In this document: positions 28,228 through 40,272 of the stretch, piece by piece
Layout: each line of letters starts with the position of its first letter
Position numbering within the stretch: the stretch's first letter is position 1
Source: Aphanomyces cochlioides
Taxonomy: Eukaryota; Oomycota; Saprolegniomycetes; Saprolegniales; Verrucalvaceae
Direction of reading: 5' to 3'
Length of the DNA stretch: 64,000 nucleotides
NCBI GenBank assembly: GCA_019828595.1
Contig: JAHQRK010000045.1
Location: 62,001-126,000 of the forward strand
Notes under the pieces: model-generated
The model's input: only the letters and a program-made list of their open reading frames with translations
Database searches by the model: none
Told to the model about the DNA's origin: nothing
Translations under genes and position numbers: made by a program

Positions 28228-31197
28228 ATGAATCACTCTGGCGATAAATGCGTCACAGCCGACATTATCCAGTGTGCCATTCAACGACTCGACCAAGTGC
28301 CATTTGCAGAGGGCTTGAAGATTTGGAAAGCAATATGCGAGGCATTGTATCAACATGTTTGCAAAGGCCGCGCCGTTCGATTGGATAGGTTTGGCTCCTT
28401 CTCAATCGATTCGACGAGAAATCTGTTATGTGCAAACCATCCTGAATTCTTGAGTCGACTTAGCATGCCGCCATCCAAACAGTGGGGGCTAGGTAAGGCG
28501 AAAGTGTCATGACAAATAGACTGTACTAAGTGATCTAGACCTCAAACGTATTCCAAAACTCAGTTTAACTGCTGTCGCTGTGGACATACAAGTGTCTCGT
28601 GATGCTCTTCAAGATCTTGTTGACTGTATCATGAACACTGTCGTGAGTCTAGTGAAGGAAGGTCGACAGGTCCGTCTGGGTTTTTTGCCTCTAGGGGAAT
28701 GGATCTGTAGCAAATGCACAGTCATGTTTCAGTCCCAGCTAAAGAGTATAAAATATGACAACCAAGGAAAGAAAACATATTCCAATGTGTCAGCAGGGTC
28801 CGCGAAAAAAGCTAGTATTTCTAGCAAGAATCGTTCATTAAAGTTGTCATCCTCAAGAAACCCCGAGATCGTCTCGACTGCACGTCCGTTGACATCTGCT
28901 GCTCTTCGAGAATTGAGTCGTTCACAAAAAAATACCAACATGAAAATAAAAAGTGCGGGGTCTCGACGGACGAATGTGACAATGAAAGAAAACGATTGTA
29001 TTCCCCGCAACAATCAGGAAGAATTCACATCAAGAGCCCTTGATAGCAAGTACGTTCTAAAATGGATATCTTTCACCCAATGCTAAATCATAGGCGGGTT
29101 TTTGACCGAATTAAAGCATCTCTCTTAAAGCGTGGGGGAAGCCATGGAATTCATGGTATCAGCCGTATGATGCGGATCATGGACAATTCTGGCGACAATA
29201 AACTAAGTCGAGACGAATTTCGCTTCGGGTTACGAGATTTTGGTGTCGACGTGACCGAGACAGAACTCGATTGCTTGATCCAAGCTTTCGATTGTGACCA
29301 AGATGGCTTTATAAGCTTTGACGAGTTTCTTGTGGCACTTCGTGGGGATATTAATCCCGCGAGATTATCCATGATTGAAATGGCCTTTCGAAAACTCGAT
29401 CGCACACATGACGGTCAAGTTACAATCGACGATTTACGAAATGTTTATGACGTCTCCAAGCACCCAGAATTCATTCAAGGAATCAAATCCAAAGATGTCA
29501 TTCTTGCTGAATTCTTAAGCCAGTGGGATACAAAAGATCATGATGGAATTGTCACAATGGACGAATTTGTCGAGTACTATCGGGTATGGTCATCAGCAAC
29601 TCTCTTAGCCTAATTGAAGTTCGATTTTAGAATGTGAGCGCTTCAATTGACGACGACAATTATTTTGAACTCATGATAAGAAATGCATGGCATTTGTCTG
29701 GTGGAAAAGGCCAATGTGCCAACTCGACTATCAAACGCGTGCTAGTGACTCATCCCGATGGACATCAAGTACGGCGACATCAAACTTCCACGTTAACACA
29801 GTATCTGTAGACTGTAGAAGAAGTCCCAGAGTCGTCCGAGCTAGCACCCCAACACACCAAGGAGAGCGATCCACTTGCATATTGCAAAATGTTGCTTTTC
29901 GATCCGCCATGTTCTCTGGATATGTTGGCTCAAAAACTCGGAGCAAATCGAGTGTTGGGCAATGGTCAAGAACGAATTCATGTCAAAGTATTTGTTAAAA
30001 CTCTTTGTCAACTGGACAAGACGTTAGATTCTCAGCAAGCTCTACATATTGCCAATATCTTTGACCCCAAAGGTTTGCAATCCATATTGAAAATCATTAA
30101 CACTATGGAATAGGCTTACAAATTATCGACGTTCAATTTATCCACCAGACTTTATCAGATCGTTTTGGAAAAATGCAACAAGTGTCTGGTAATGTGGTAG
30201 TGAAGCTCAAGGCGAAATTAGTTGCGAGAGGAGGCGTTCTTGGCTTGCACAGTGTTCGTCGGTAAAATTGCAAGCTTCGTGATGTAGTGTTTACTTTCTT
30301 GAGCAGATTAATGCGCATTTGTGACGAAGATGGGGATGGAAAACTGTCCAAGGTAGAATTGAAAAAAGCACTCGAGCAGTACGGCGTATCAATCAACTTG
30401 CAAGAAGTGGATCACCTCTTGACATTGTTCGATACGGACAGGAATGGAACTATCTGTTTCGATGAGTTGTTTGTTGGTTTACGAGGCTCGATGAATGATA
30501 AAAGACAAATCTTGGTGAAAGAAGCCTTCAAGAAACTAGATGTTCGCGGACAAGGCCATATCACAATTGATGATTTAAGACGACAATATGACACTTCTCG
30601 AAATCCTGAAGTCATGGCCGGGAAAATATCGGAGCGACAAGCCTTGATCAATTTCATGGCACAATGGGATACAGGTACTAAAGACGGCATCGTTACATTT
30701 GATGAGTTCGAAGCATATTACCAGGTAATCAAGCTCAAATTATTCCCATGAAATAAATTACGTAGAATGTGAGTGCCTTGATTGATGGAGACGATTATTT
30801 TGAATTGATGATTCGAAATGCGTGGCAGTTGAGCCCAGCTCCAAAGCAAAAAGCGGTTTTAGTCAAGGTTCGAAAAACTATGGTCCAAATTTCTAGTATT
30901 GCGGAATAGGATTGCGAGAGAAGACAAAAACAACAGACACACCCACCAAACAAAAACAATCCATTGCAAACTCGTGTTGACAGAGAAAAAGCCCTTGAGC
31001 AGCTGAGATCTCAGCGAGAAAAGGCTTCTCTCATCGTCCAGGCCAACTTCCGCGGGCACAAAGTCAGGTCTTTTGTGGAATGTATCAAGAGAACCCAAGC
31101 CACCGAAGCTCTGAAAAAAGCTCAGTTAGCTGAAGACGAAAAGAAAGCGAAGCCAAAAATCACCCGTCCAGCACTGCGATCATATCATGGATTTTAG
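28228..31197 (+). CDS. CCDC81-type HU domain / double calcyphosin EF-hand / IQ protein
   Basis: Nine exons join in frame to 873 residues: 28228-28492, 28539-29049, 29094-29583, 29631-29768, 29811-30072, 30114-30261, 30307-30724, 30766-30867, 30910-31197. The first ~170 residues look like the paired HU-like domains of CCDC81, a centrosome/cilium protein (e.g. RLDRFGSFSID, VRLGFLPLGEW). Two calcyphosin-like EF-hand modules follow, with loops such as DNSGDNKLSRDE, DCDQDGFISFDE, DEDGDGKLSK and DTDRNGTICFDE. Each module ends with NVSA.ID.D.YFELMIRNAW. The C-terminus has an IQ motif (IVQANFRGHKVRSF) in a basic helix. The protein probably acts as a Ca2+-responsive centriolar or axonemal factor (inference). 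Start chosen at MNHSGDK. Its stop overlaps that of the next gene. Confidence 0.8.
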
Positions 31198-32254
31198 CAT
31201 TTAATTCCTTGGAGAAAGTGGTCAAAGTCTTTCATCGATGTTGAGATACTTTCCCACACCTGATGATGGGCAATAGCATCTGGCACGTAGCCAAATTTCT
31301 TTTTGACTTCCAAATGAGTCAGATGCAAGTATTGACGAACGTCGCGCAGCATTCGCTTCAAAACCTCTTTGCCGTCCAACACATGACGTGCTTGCTTCGC
31401 CAGATCTGCCTTCACCGATTGCATCAACTGCTCTTTGGCCTCATTTTCGCTCCTAAGCTCACTAATAATACATTCTAAGCATTCTATTCGTTTTGCCATT
31501 CCCTGAAGTTGGATTTTTGCCTTGGTGACTTCTTCAGTTATAGTTTCTTTCTCTTTATCTAAGGCACCAAGCGAATTTTTGTGGACTTCCAGCGTATTCA
31601 TTTCATGTAGTAATCTTTCTTCAAACCAAACAAGGCATTTTTCGGCAATTCTGGTCATTCCCGCAACCTACGCTGTTCTGTGATTTCGGATGTCATGTAG
31701 TGATATACCAGCTTGCGCTCTTCGAAAGCTGCAGTTGACTCGTCCTTGAGGCGAGCAATTTTGTACTCTGATGAAGTAAAGTTCTGTGATTGATTTAAGA
31801 AATCGAATCGGTCTCGAATCAACAGCATTTGCTCAATGTGCTTTTCAAAACAATCTTCCATATAGGAGAGTTGTTGTCGCGTTTGAAGATGTGCTGCCAC
31901 TTCACGGGCGAATTTTTGCTTCATTTGATCGACTTCTCGTAAGGTTTTCGATAACTTGTCCATGAGTAGAGTATCTTGGACTTTCATTTCTGAGAGCATC
32001 TCGGATAAAGCGACACGTTCCATCACCTGCTGTTCCATATGAACCAATTTCTTCTTCAAGTTGAGAGTTTCGCGTCTTTCTTGTTGTAGTTTAGTTCGTT
32101 TTGGCCCCCACGATGCCATAAGTTTGATGGCTTGTTCTTTCCACAACCGAAGCTGCGCCACTTCAGTTTTCAGGTCGGATAGTTCTAATCTCAGCTCCAA
32201 ATTTTCCGCCTCTGTCATGTAGAACTGCTCCCATCTCTGACTTGTTCTCTCCAT
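31194..32254 (-). CDS. Coiled-coil protein, family unknown
   Basis: Two exons (32254-31709 and 31667-31194) joined by a 41-bp GTATAT...GTAG intron give 339 residues. Without the intron the frame appears broken by an overlapping TGA and ATG near 31655; splicing gives the continuous reading FEERKL-VAGMTRIAEK. Heptad-rich segments run through most of the length (e.g. LELRLELSDLKTEVAQL, KIQLQGMAKRIECLECII), with few prolines. I do not recognise the family. There is no signal peptide or membrane segment. It lies between a CCDC81-type gene and GCP4, so a cytoskeletal or centrosomal role is plausible but unproven. The stop codon (complement of 31194-31196) overlaps the TAG of the convergent neighbour at 31195-31197. 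Confidence 0.75.
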
Positions 32255-32345
32255 GGTATTGTGACTCTTCAGGCTATCTCTTCAAAACGTAAAATTTTGT
32301 AGAACATTATCGCACTATCGAAAGAACATTGATCTCTACCTTCAA

Positions 32346-34692
32346 CTAGTAGTTGGTATTGTGTTGCATCAAGTATCCGTTGAAATCGATGAGAATAACT
32401 AATTCTTGCGCGTCAGTGTTCGACAAAACTTTGCACAGATTTGCCGTTCTTGACTCATATTCACCTAACATCTCAATCGAAGGATTCGCGCAAAATGCCC
32501 AACCCAAAGCGATTGCTTGATCAATGGCATTCATCACAGTTGCAGCATAAAGATAAGATTTTTTCGCCAAGGCAGCCACAAAATTCTCGTGCAAACGCTT
32601 TACTGCGTCAAAATCTGAAGTTTTTTCACATTCCACCACACATTGGTTGAAATGAGCCTCAACAACCGCCATCTGATAGTAGAAAAATAAATTTGACAGC
32701 ACGAAGATGATATCATGCCGCAAGAGGCAGGCTGGAGTCGAATACCCTCGCATATTCTTCCACGTCTGGTTAAGCGCATAGATGACTCGCTTGAGCCGGA
32801 AAAGCAGCTGAAACATGTGATTATAGATCATCATTGATGATGGCGTTAAAAGCAAAGGCAGGGGCCATTCCACTTGCATCGAGAGCCCAGTGTATGCCCA
32901 AGGATCATCATCAACTTTTTCAAACGACCACTGTTGAACATTCATACCAGGCAACAACACAAGACCAATGAACACACCACCTTTGCGACCACTAAAGATT
33001 TCCAGTTCCGCAGACAAGTTCATGGAGAACTCAAAAAAGCATGTAGCTTGAGCATGTACTCGCCAACCATGCATGATCCGTTGTGCATTGATCACATCGT
33101 ATTCCACAAGAATTTCAATTTCCGGTGAGTAGTCAAGTGAGGTTGTTGCTTGGTGAAGAATAATCTGACTTTCCCTCTGCGTCCATAACTTCGCGGTAAC
33201 ATAGCATGCGTTATCCGTGATGGAATGAAATTGGAATTGAAGACTAACGAATGAATTAGACTTGAAGGATACTTGGCCATCTTGAATACTTGGAACAACT
33301 TGGGTTCCATCAGTTTGGAGTACAAATGAAACTTCCGTTGGAGTATCTGGCATAGTGATGGTCATACTAGTCTGAAACGAGCGGGAAATGTACTGGATAT
33401 GACGATGCCAACAAGTGAGAGGTGTTTCAGGAGCTGTAACAATTGCTTCCAAACCAGTGCTGTCGGGTTGTTGCGAAGATCCAACGAGAATCAAGTCTGG
33501 CTGAGCATCATGCATTCGAAAATAAGAAAATGACTGCACTGGAACCTGTATAAGTTAGCCTCAAAACTACGTAGAGATGTACCTCTAGTGATATAGAAAA
33601 AGGGGAGTCCAGCTTGTATTCTCTCAATGTACTTGCCCAAATTCCATGATTGAGATCAATTTCTGATCGCTTGGTTGGAGGGAGCTGCATTATCTGCGAA
33701 GCTTTTTCCAGCACTGCATGATAGAAATCACCTTCGCCAAGCAAATAGAACGATTTAATCCCATGAAGCCATTTGACAAATTGGCCTTGAACAACCACAC
33801 GATCACCCAAAGCGGACGCAATATCCAATCTTAATTTGTCCAGAATATTTTCAACCATTTGAGATGACCAAGTTGGTTGAGCAGACAAAGTATGAAGCAC
33901 TGTGATCACATTCTGATGAAAGGTTTTGCTGTCACCTAAAATCTTCATGGCATTTCCGATAAACAATATATTTTCGGCGATTGAACTCGGAAAATAACGC
34001 AGTGGTACCCTTGAGAGATCAACCGCATATTCACCTGAATTCATCATAGTAATGAAGAATTCGCCATACGGATCAACAAGGTGAGCTGTGGCCATCCACG
34101 ACATCATTTGCCGATAGAGAACTCGATGCGCATTTGCCAAATATTGACGAGCATGCTCTTGAACCTGAGGAAACCCTGAATGGTCGTGGGACTGAAGCAG
34201 CTCCAAAACGTCCTTTCCTTTCAAATTTCTCGACTCGATTTGCTCAACGAGTTGACATAAAAATGGAAAAACTTCAAGTTCTTGCCTCATTTCGACCAGT
34301 AAGTGTGAAAACGGGAGCATTGCAGCTGCGTGGGGTCCAGGACGTGCTTTCTCCAAAACATGCTCTTCCATATCGGCCACATGCGCTTCATAGCTCACAA
34401 GAGTCTTGGAGATCGATTGACGAACCGAATGGACATACAAACTAGTTGTGATGTACTCATCTGGAGGAGCAGCCACCAAAGACGCACGCCTTGCAAATCG
34501 TGCCAATTTCCGATAGCAAAAACCAAGATGCAAAATGGGTTGAAGAAGCTGTCGATCTCCATTGGCAAGCAACATCGGTGACGCATTTACATCAAAGCCG
34601 AACGTCGTCACATTTCCTTGTTTTGGATCTCGCTTTTCCACGATAAGTTCGCCGCAGATTCCCAGGAGGGCCATGAACAGTTCATGGTGCAT
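32346..34692 (-). CDS. TUBGCP4: Gamma-tubulin complex component 4 (GCP4)
   Basis: Two exons (34692-33583, 33545-32346; 37-bp intron) encode 769 residues. The start MHHELFMALLGICGEL matches the GCP4 N-terminus. GCP/Spc97-Spc98 signatures include VKWLHGIKSFYLLGEGDFYH, and in the C-terminal gamma-tubulin-binding half WPLPLLLTP with LLFRLKRVIYALNQTW. GCP4 is a structural subunit of the gamma-tubulin ring complex that nucleates microtubules at centrosomes or basal bodies. Between the two parts, roughly residues 435-570, is a beta-rich segment (e.g. SLQFQFHSITDNACYVTAKL) that is not typical helical GCP fold and looks like an inserted beta-sandwich domain (inference). The gene shares a 147-bp divergent promoter with DNAJC17. 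Confidence 0.9.
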
Positions 34693-34839
34693 GTTTCCAC
34701 AAGAGCGCGAAATCCAAAATCAATAAATTGTGGCAACAATTATCCGGATGAACTTTACAGTAAAGAGAAAGTTCATTTTACGTTAAGTGGTACAGTGTAC
34801 ATCAAATGGTAAAGAACATTTCCTCATTGTGTAGGAGCA
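34693..34839. promoter_or_regulatory. Divergent promoter of GCP4 and DNAJC17 with TTATCCGGAT element
   Basis: These 147 bp separate two start codons pointing away from each other. A TTATCCGGAT element at 34740-34749 sits almost at the centre, followed directly by an inverted repeat GAACTTT (34750-34756) / AAAGTTC (34768-34774). The same decamer recurs at other gene starts in the window. Confidence 0.6.
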
Positions 34840-35837
34840 ATGAGCGACAACGATTGGTATGCAATTCTGGGTCTGCCGCCGCTCGCGGACGCTGATGCCG
34901 TGAAGAAAGCCTTTCGTCAGATGTCCTTGAAGCACCATCCAGATAAGGGTGGTGATGGTATAAACATATTAGGTTTCCTGAAAGGATTCTCATGATTTTG
35001 TACGTAGTGGACAAGTTTCACGAGTTACAACAAGCGAGCCAATTCCTCTTAGATCCCGTGGAAAAGAAGAAGTATGATGCCAAGATTACACAAATCACGA
35101 TGAAGGAAAAACAAAGCAAAGAGCGCCAAGCAAAGATGAGTGAAGAACGCAAACGCATGGCCGATGAATTGCTCCGACGCGAAGAACAAACCAACAGGAA
35201 GAAACCCAAGCACGTGATGGAAGATTTAAAAGCGAAAGCACGACAACACATGGAAGAAATGCAAGAAAAGAGGGAACAAGCAGCCCGAGAGAGGGCTGAA
35301 TTACTCGGACAGTCTTTGAAAAAAGGTACGATACTGGTGTTGTAGCCCATTCATTGTCGAGGAATCATTCTTGCTTGTAGGCGATATCAAACAACGTACA
35401 ATCCGTGTATCATGGGACAATAAGAAGGAATCGCATTCCGACCAAACGCTTGTGAATGCATTTCGTCAATACGGCGAGATCGAAGTGGTCAAAATGAAAA
35501 ATAATTCAGCTCGACTGGTCTTTGCAGAGGCTGCATCGGCGGTGAGTTGACCAAGATCTACTCGATCTGACTAGCCGAAATTCTGTAGACACAAGCCGCG
35601 CGTATTGAAGGACACAATATGTCAAAATGGAAAGATGTCACGCTAGTTGGTCATGTCGTCCATCAATATCAAGAGCCTAAGATTAGCACCGGTTATGGCG
35701 GCAGCAGCCAAACTTATCCAGCATCCGACTCAGAGCCGACAGTTCAATTGACTTTGCATCCAATTTCACTCGCTGAATTAGCCCCCTTCGAAGAAAAAGT
35801 GCTCGCCCACTTAAAAAGATTAGCCCAAGGCATCTAA
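34840..35837 (+). CDS. DNAJC17: DnaJ/RRM splicing cofactor, DNAJC17 (Cwf23-like)
   Basis: Four exons (34840-34957, 35008-35325, 35381-35541, 35589-35837) give 281 residues. The N-terminal J domain has the catalytic HPD at residues 33-35 (LKHHPDKGGD), which stimulates Hsp70 ATPase. A highly charged helix (about 65-145) follows, then an RRM-like fold (IRVSWDNKK...YGEIEVVKMKNNSARLVF). This order is diagnostic of the DNAJC17/Cwf23 family, nuclear proteins associated with the spliceosome. Intron lengths are 47-55 bp. It is convergent with TVP23, 191 bp away. Confidence 0.9.
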
Positions 35838-36028
35838 AGAGATTTCCCAGCAATGTCACAAACAATCCTTATATGCCGACTGACTGCCCAATGCCACATG
35901 TATCCTAGAGATAGAAGAGCCTTCCACAACGTTCCATTGCCTTCAAACTATAAAAATCAGTCCAGGTGGCGATCTGTGCCTCTAAAGGCTTCATTATCAT
36001 AAACATATATATATAAAGGAAATATGCC

Positions 36029-36910
36029 TTATACGACGACACTTGAGTCATTCTGCGCTTGCTTAGGACGAGTTGTCGATGCAAATGCCAACGTGCTAAT
36101 AGTCGAAAGGATTGTTGAGCCAGCAGACGAATTCAGAGCTTCAAGGGCACCAGATGTCATCATCGAGCGCATTTTATTCTTGGCATCTATTGGAATAGAG
36201 CTGCTTTAAACGTCCAAGTCTCTTGATGTACCTTTGCTGCACTTTGTGTACCCCACAACGTTTGCACCCGACAGAGTCAAGGCGACAATAGCAATTAAAG
36301 CCCATTCGACGTTGAATTTCAAGATCGCAATGAGAAGAAAAAACGCCCAGACGACAGGCGCACCATAAAGGCTCGTCCAAAAGATTCGCGCATCAAGGGG
36401 ATCTATCTCAGACATGTCTTCCAACGACTCAAAAATCCACTCGTTCGACCCATCTTCATTGATACGATTCCACCATCGAAGACCGACCAGAAGTCGACCC
36501 GAAATGTTCTACAGGAAGCATTAAGCGAGCTTGAAACGCAAAATCATTCTACCTTGACGGTCCAGAAATCAAATGCCAAGAGCAGTACGCAAATTACAAA
36601 GATAAAGACGAAGCTGTTCGAGACAAAGCCACCCAAGATATACACAGCTAGGGCAAGCACCTTGAATAGCAAATGGAACATGGCCGCAACGGGATGTTTG
36701 GCTTTTCGGACCGATTCCGTCACTCCCGTCAGTCTACGAAATATTGCCATCAGGTGCTTCCCAAGACTGATTTAAACCCTACAATCCAGCAGACGCTTTT
36801 GGAGAATTTTCGACAGATGACGAAATCGTCGTTGCCCTCGAACGTGGCGACGTGACTGGGCTTTCCTGTGGTACATCCATGAACTCGAGTGTCTTGCTCT
36901 TCTCCGTCAT
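36029..36910 (-). CDS. TVP23: Golgi membrane protein TVP23 (FAM18 family)
   Basis: Four exons (36910-36783, 36733-36553, 36508-36232, 36186-36029) encode 247 residues. The family core is clear: a hydrophobic segment LLFKVLALAVYILGGFVSNS, then [20 protein letters not shown], then ARIFWTSLYGAPVVWAFF and the last membrane pair ending GANVVGYTKC. Four membrane spans are expected. TVP23 proteins are trans-Golgi/late Golgi vesicle proteins that cooperate with YIP family proteins in traffic. The N-terminal ~60 and C-terminal ~50 residues are polar and Ser-rich. Start MTEKSKTLE was chosen because it is the first ATG in the open exon and lies about 45 bp from a TTATCCGGAA element. Confidence 0.92.
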
Positions 36911-36931
36911 CTCGCTTTTGTTGGGCTGATG

Positions 36932-36963
36932 GATATTCGGATAATGAGACTGATTATCCGGAA
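36932..36963 (-). promoter_or_regulatory. TTATCCGGAA element and degenerate partner upstream of TVP23
   Basis: A TTATCCGGAA copy at 36954-36963 and a one-mismatch inverted copy (ATTCGGATAAT, about 36934-36945) lie 22-53 bp upstream of the TVP23 ATG. Confidence 0.55.
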
Positions 36964-37582
36964 TTCGAATGATAAAAAGACTACGATAGTGACATAATGT
37001 CACTATCTTAGCAACGCCATTGACATAGCTTTGTCCTTTTATCCATTAAGCTTCATAGTCTCGATTCTTTAAGAATGGATAAGCTACATATTTCCCACCT
37101 ATGGAATCTGCTGAAATATAGAATACGGATGATAGACATATCTGATTTGCACATTTGGTGGCTTTTTGCCACTAACCAACTATGAGCTCATCAAAACTGG
37201 ACTATTCTTTGACAAACAAGATCATTTTATATGTACCACGGAGTAGAATTCTAACTTTCTTAACGTTCGTTGATTTCAACTATCGATGGGAATTCTCCAA
37301 AGTAAGATTTCTAGTGACGATAAGTGCAAATGATTTTGACCATCGGCGGTAACTTCATGGATGCAGCAAGAAACTTTGAATAATAATCTCTGAACAGAGC
37401 ACCGGTAGTGTTCAATATTGTCCAACTGTGTACAGTCTTTGCTCAAATATCCTTATTTTAATGACATTCCTATCTTGCAAAACTTGATGTCACTAAGTTT
37501 TCCATTCTATTGCCTAGATTTCGAACAGGTGGCGACAAGGACATAAATAGTGACATAGCACTCAAACCAGGGAATGCAAAGG

Positions 37583-37619
37583 TATCCGGAACTTGCCAAA
37601 GATCGCTCGTTATCCGGAT
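37583..37619 (+). promoter_or_regulatory. Paired TATCCGGA elements upstream of RAB1
   Basis: Two copies, TATCCGGA (37583-37590) and TTATCCGGAT (37610-37619), lie 89-125 bp before the RAB1 ATG. They are 27 bp apart, just under three helical turns. Confidence 0.55.
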
Positions 37620-37707
37620 GACTTTGACGTACCTGCGTTTTGTATTTCTCGAGGAAACTCACCCCAAGACTTCGTCGCGCAGGTCAACTCCCCGCTCTTC
37701 TTCTGCC

Positions 37708-38550
<843 letters not shown>

Positions 38551-39390
38551 CTCACGAAGGATCTTGCGTTTTTTATTCTCCAAGTTATAAAGTTGCTTTC
38601 ATACCAACTTATCCTTCTCTCATATATGGATAAATGGTCCATCCATCCGCCCTGCTCGCCACAGTCTGTTTTCAATCACTTTGCGTCTCAGTTTCGCCTT
38701 TGCGATAGTCGTACTTCCAACAGGAGAGCGACTGTCCCCAACACGAACGTGTTTGTTGACATCTTCAAGCCGTAGCTACGTGAATAGTTGTAAGGTTCTA
38801 AGGCTGTTGATATCCCAAATACACGATATTGGGCAACATGGCAAGATAATTTTCATCCGGGAAAGGCATAGTTTAGTAACAAAACCCCAAATGAGATACC
38901 CTGCAGTATGTAACCCCCCCATCAATTGGGTTAACGGATTTGACCTTGATATAGCTTGTACAGGGTTCAGCAGATGAAGTTGCAGTGTCGCTTACACACA
39001 TTACAGCTCGATACATAATAAACCACTGCAGGCAAAGCGGGCACGAGAGATTGGGGGCAAAGAAATCACATAAGTTCAAACATGGCAATCGGAACGAGAT
39101 GAGTCCAGTGATTGGGAAAATATAAAGAACGGCAATGGAACAATTAGAGCTGCGTGGCCATACTGAAGTTGCTGCAAGAGTTACACTGCCGTACCTAGGG
39201 GCGTTTGAAGTGTATTGTCCATAACCAGTTGCGAAGGACTGCTTTGTCGGAGTGTATCAAAATACCTAGCGAGATTGCCATGCATAATTGACGTATGGGA
39301 TAGTACCAATTCAACAAAAATCATGCATTATGTAGCTTATGCAGTCGTTAGGTGTTTCCATGGCTTGTTCGACTTGGCCAAGTCCTCAAA

Positions 39391-39732
39391 AACGCTTGTT
39401 GCACGAGAGAAAGGTTAGCATCTCCAAATGAAGAGGCAACATACGCATGCGAACATTACTATTCACCAACTTCGCGCGAGAAAACAAGCGTTCGACAAGA
39501 TTGGAAGTTGGCGGGATGAATTTCAAATCAGCGAGCTTTCTTCAATGCGGCGTCGTTTATCCATCAATAAACCATCGGCATAGCTGCGACGGTCAACCAC
39601 ATCCACGTTCGACCTAGAAACATCTTGCAAGAAGCATGCCACGGCAGCCTTTTCGGCATCATTCATTCACTCACTAGTATGGATTTGAAGCTCAACGACT
39701 TTAAGAATGGTTGACAGTGTTTTTGTTTCACT
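39391..39732 (-). pseudogene. Relic of a hAT transposase C-terminus
   Basis: Reading the minus strand from 39732, one frame gives TKTLSTILKVVELQIHTSE, an in-frame TGA, then AEKAAVACFLQDVSRSNVDV and YADGLLMDKRRRIEESS. A shift of frame near 39530 is then needed to continue ADLKFIPPTSNLVERLFSRA and LPLHLEMLTFLSCN. That last part is the hAT C-terminal dimerisation signature (PTSN.VERLFSRAK). Both ends are lost and no target duplication is visible. It belongs to a different hAT lineage from the element at 59.7-62.3 kb, whose equivalent segment reads PTSQAASERVWSIYDFILT. Confidence 0.75.
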
Positions 39733-40235
39733 TCCATAGACATACAACTTGTAAGGCCGTGATCTCAACGGAATGTTTACCTATGGCCTCTTTTAACCGT
39801 TGCTTTCGCCATAAGCCATTATTGCCTTGTCCCGACACCATCAGTCCATCCTTAGGAGTGGGCCATGTGAAACACAAAACCCCTAGGGGATCGTACGAAC
39901 AATTGATTCCTGCGCAGGGATAGTCCGATATGAAAAAAATATGGAAATACCATAATGGTTATCCATCACTGGATGAGTCATTCACCTTCAAATACTGCTG
40001 GTCTATTTCATAAGACGCACATGCGAAGTCCACGCGCACTAGCCATGGGGACTAGACATTTCATTCAAAGAAAGTATGGTTTGACTTCACTCAGCCGTGA
40101 GAGACGCGATCTCAACCCACACCTTGCGTTGTGGAGATGAAAGAATGTTGTGAAAAGAAAATGAAATTCCCGAAAAATTCATTAAATGGATTAATTGGAT
40201 TATTTAATTCGAAAATCCAACTAATTTTTCAAATT

Positions 40236-40246
40236 GTCCGGATAAC
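40236..40246 (+). promoter_or_regulatory. CCGGATAA element upstream of rotatin
   Basis: GTCCGGATAAC ends about 27 bp before the rotatin ATG. It is the inverted orientation of the GTTATCCGGA element seen at other starts. Confidence 0.5.
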
Positions 40247-40272
40247 TTGCATTTTGAAAACTGGAAGGGACG

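Larger units (their letters stand above)
36911..37707. other. Intergenic region between divergent TVP23 and RAB1
   Basis: About 800 bp without a supported gene. It has copies of the TATCCGGA element near both ends, at 36954-36963 facing TVP23 and at 37583-37590 and 37610-37619 facing RAB1. The middle is AT-rich and featureless to me. Confidence 0.6.
38551..40272. other. Intergenic region with an old hAT relic
   Basis: About 1.7 kb lies between RAB1 and rotatin. The only recognisable content is a decayed hAT transposase fragment on the minus strand (39391-39732) and a CCGGATAA element just before rotatin. I see no other coding region, tRNA or repeat. Confidence 0.6.

Noticed and set aside
31655..31660. 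ATGA stop-start overlap suggesting two coupled coiled-coil genes on the minus strand
   Set aside because: A 41-bp intron of the normal type (31668-31708) joins the two frames into one protein, which is the simpler model.
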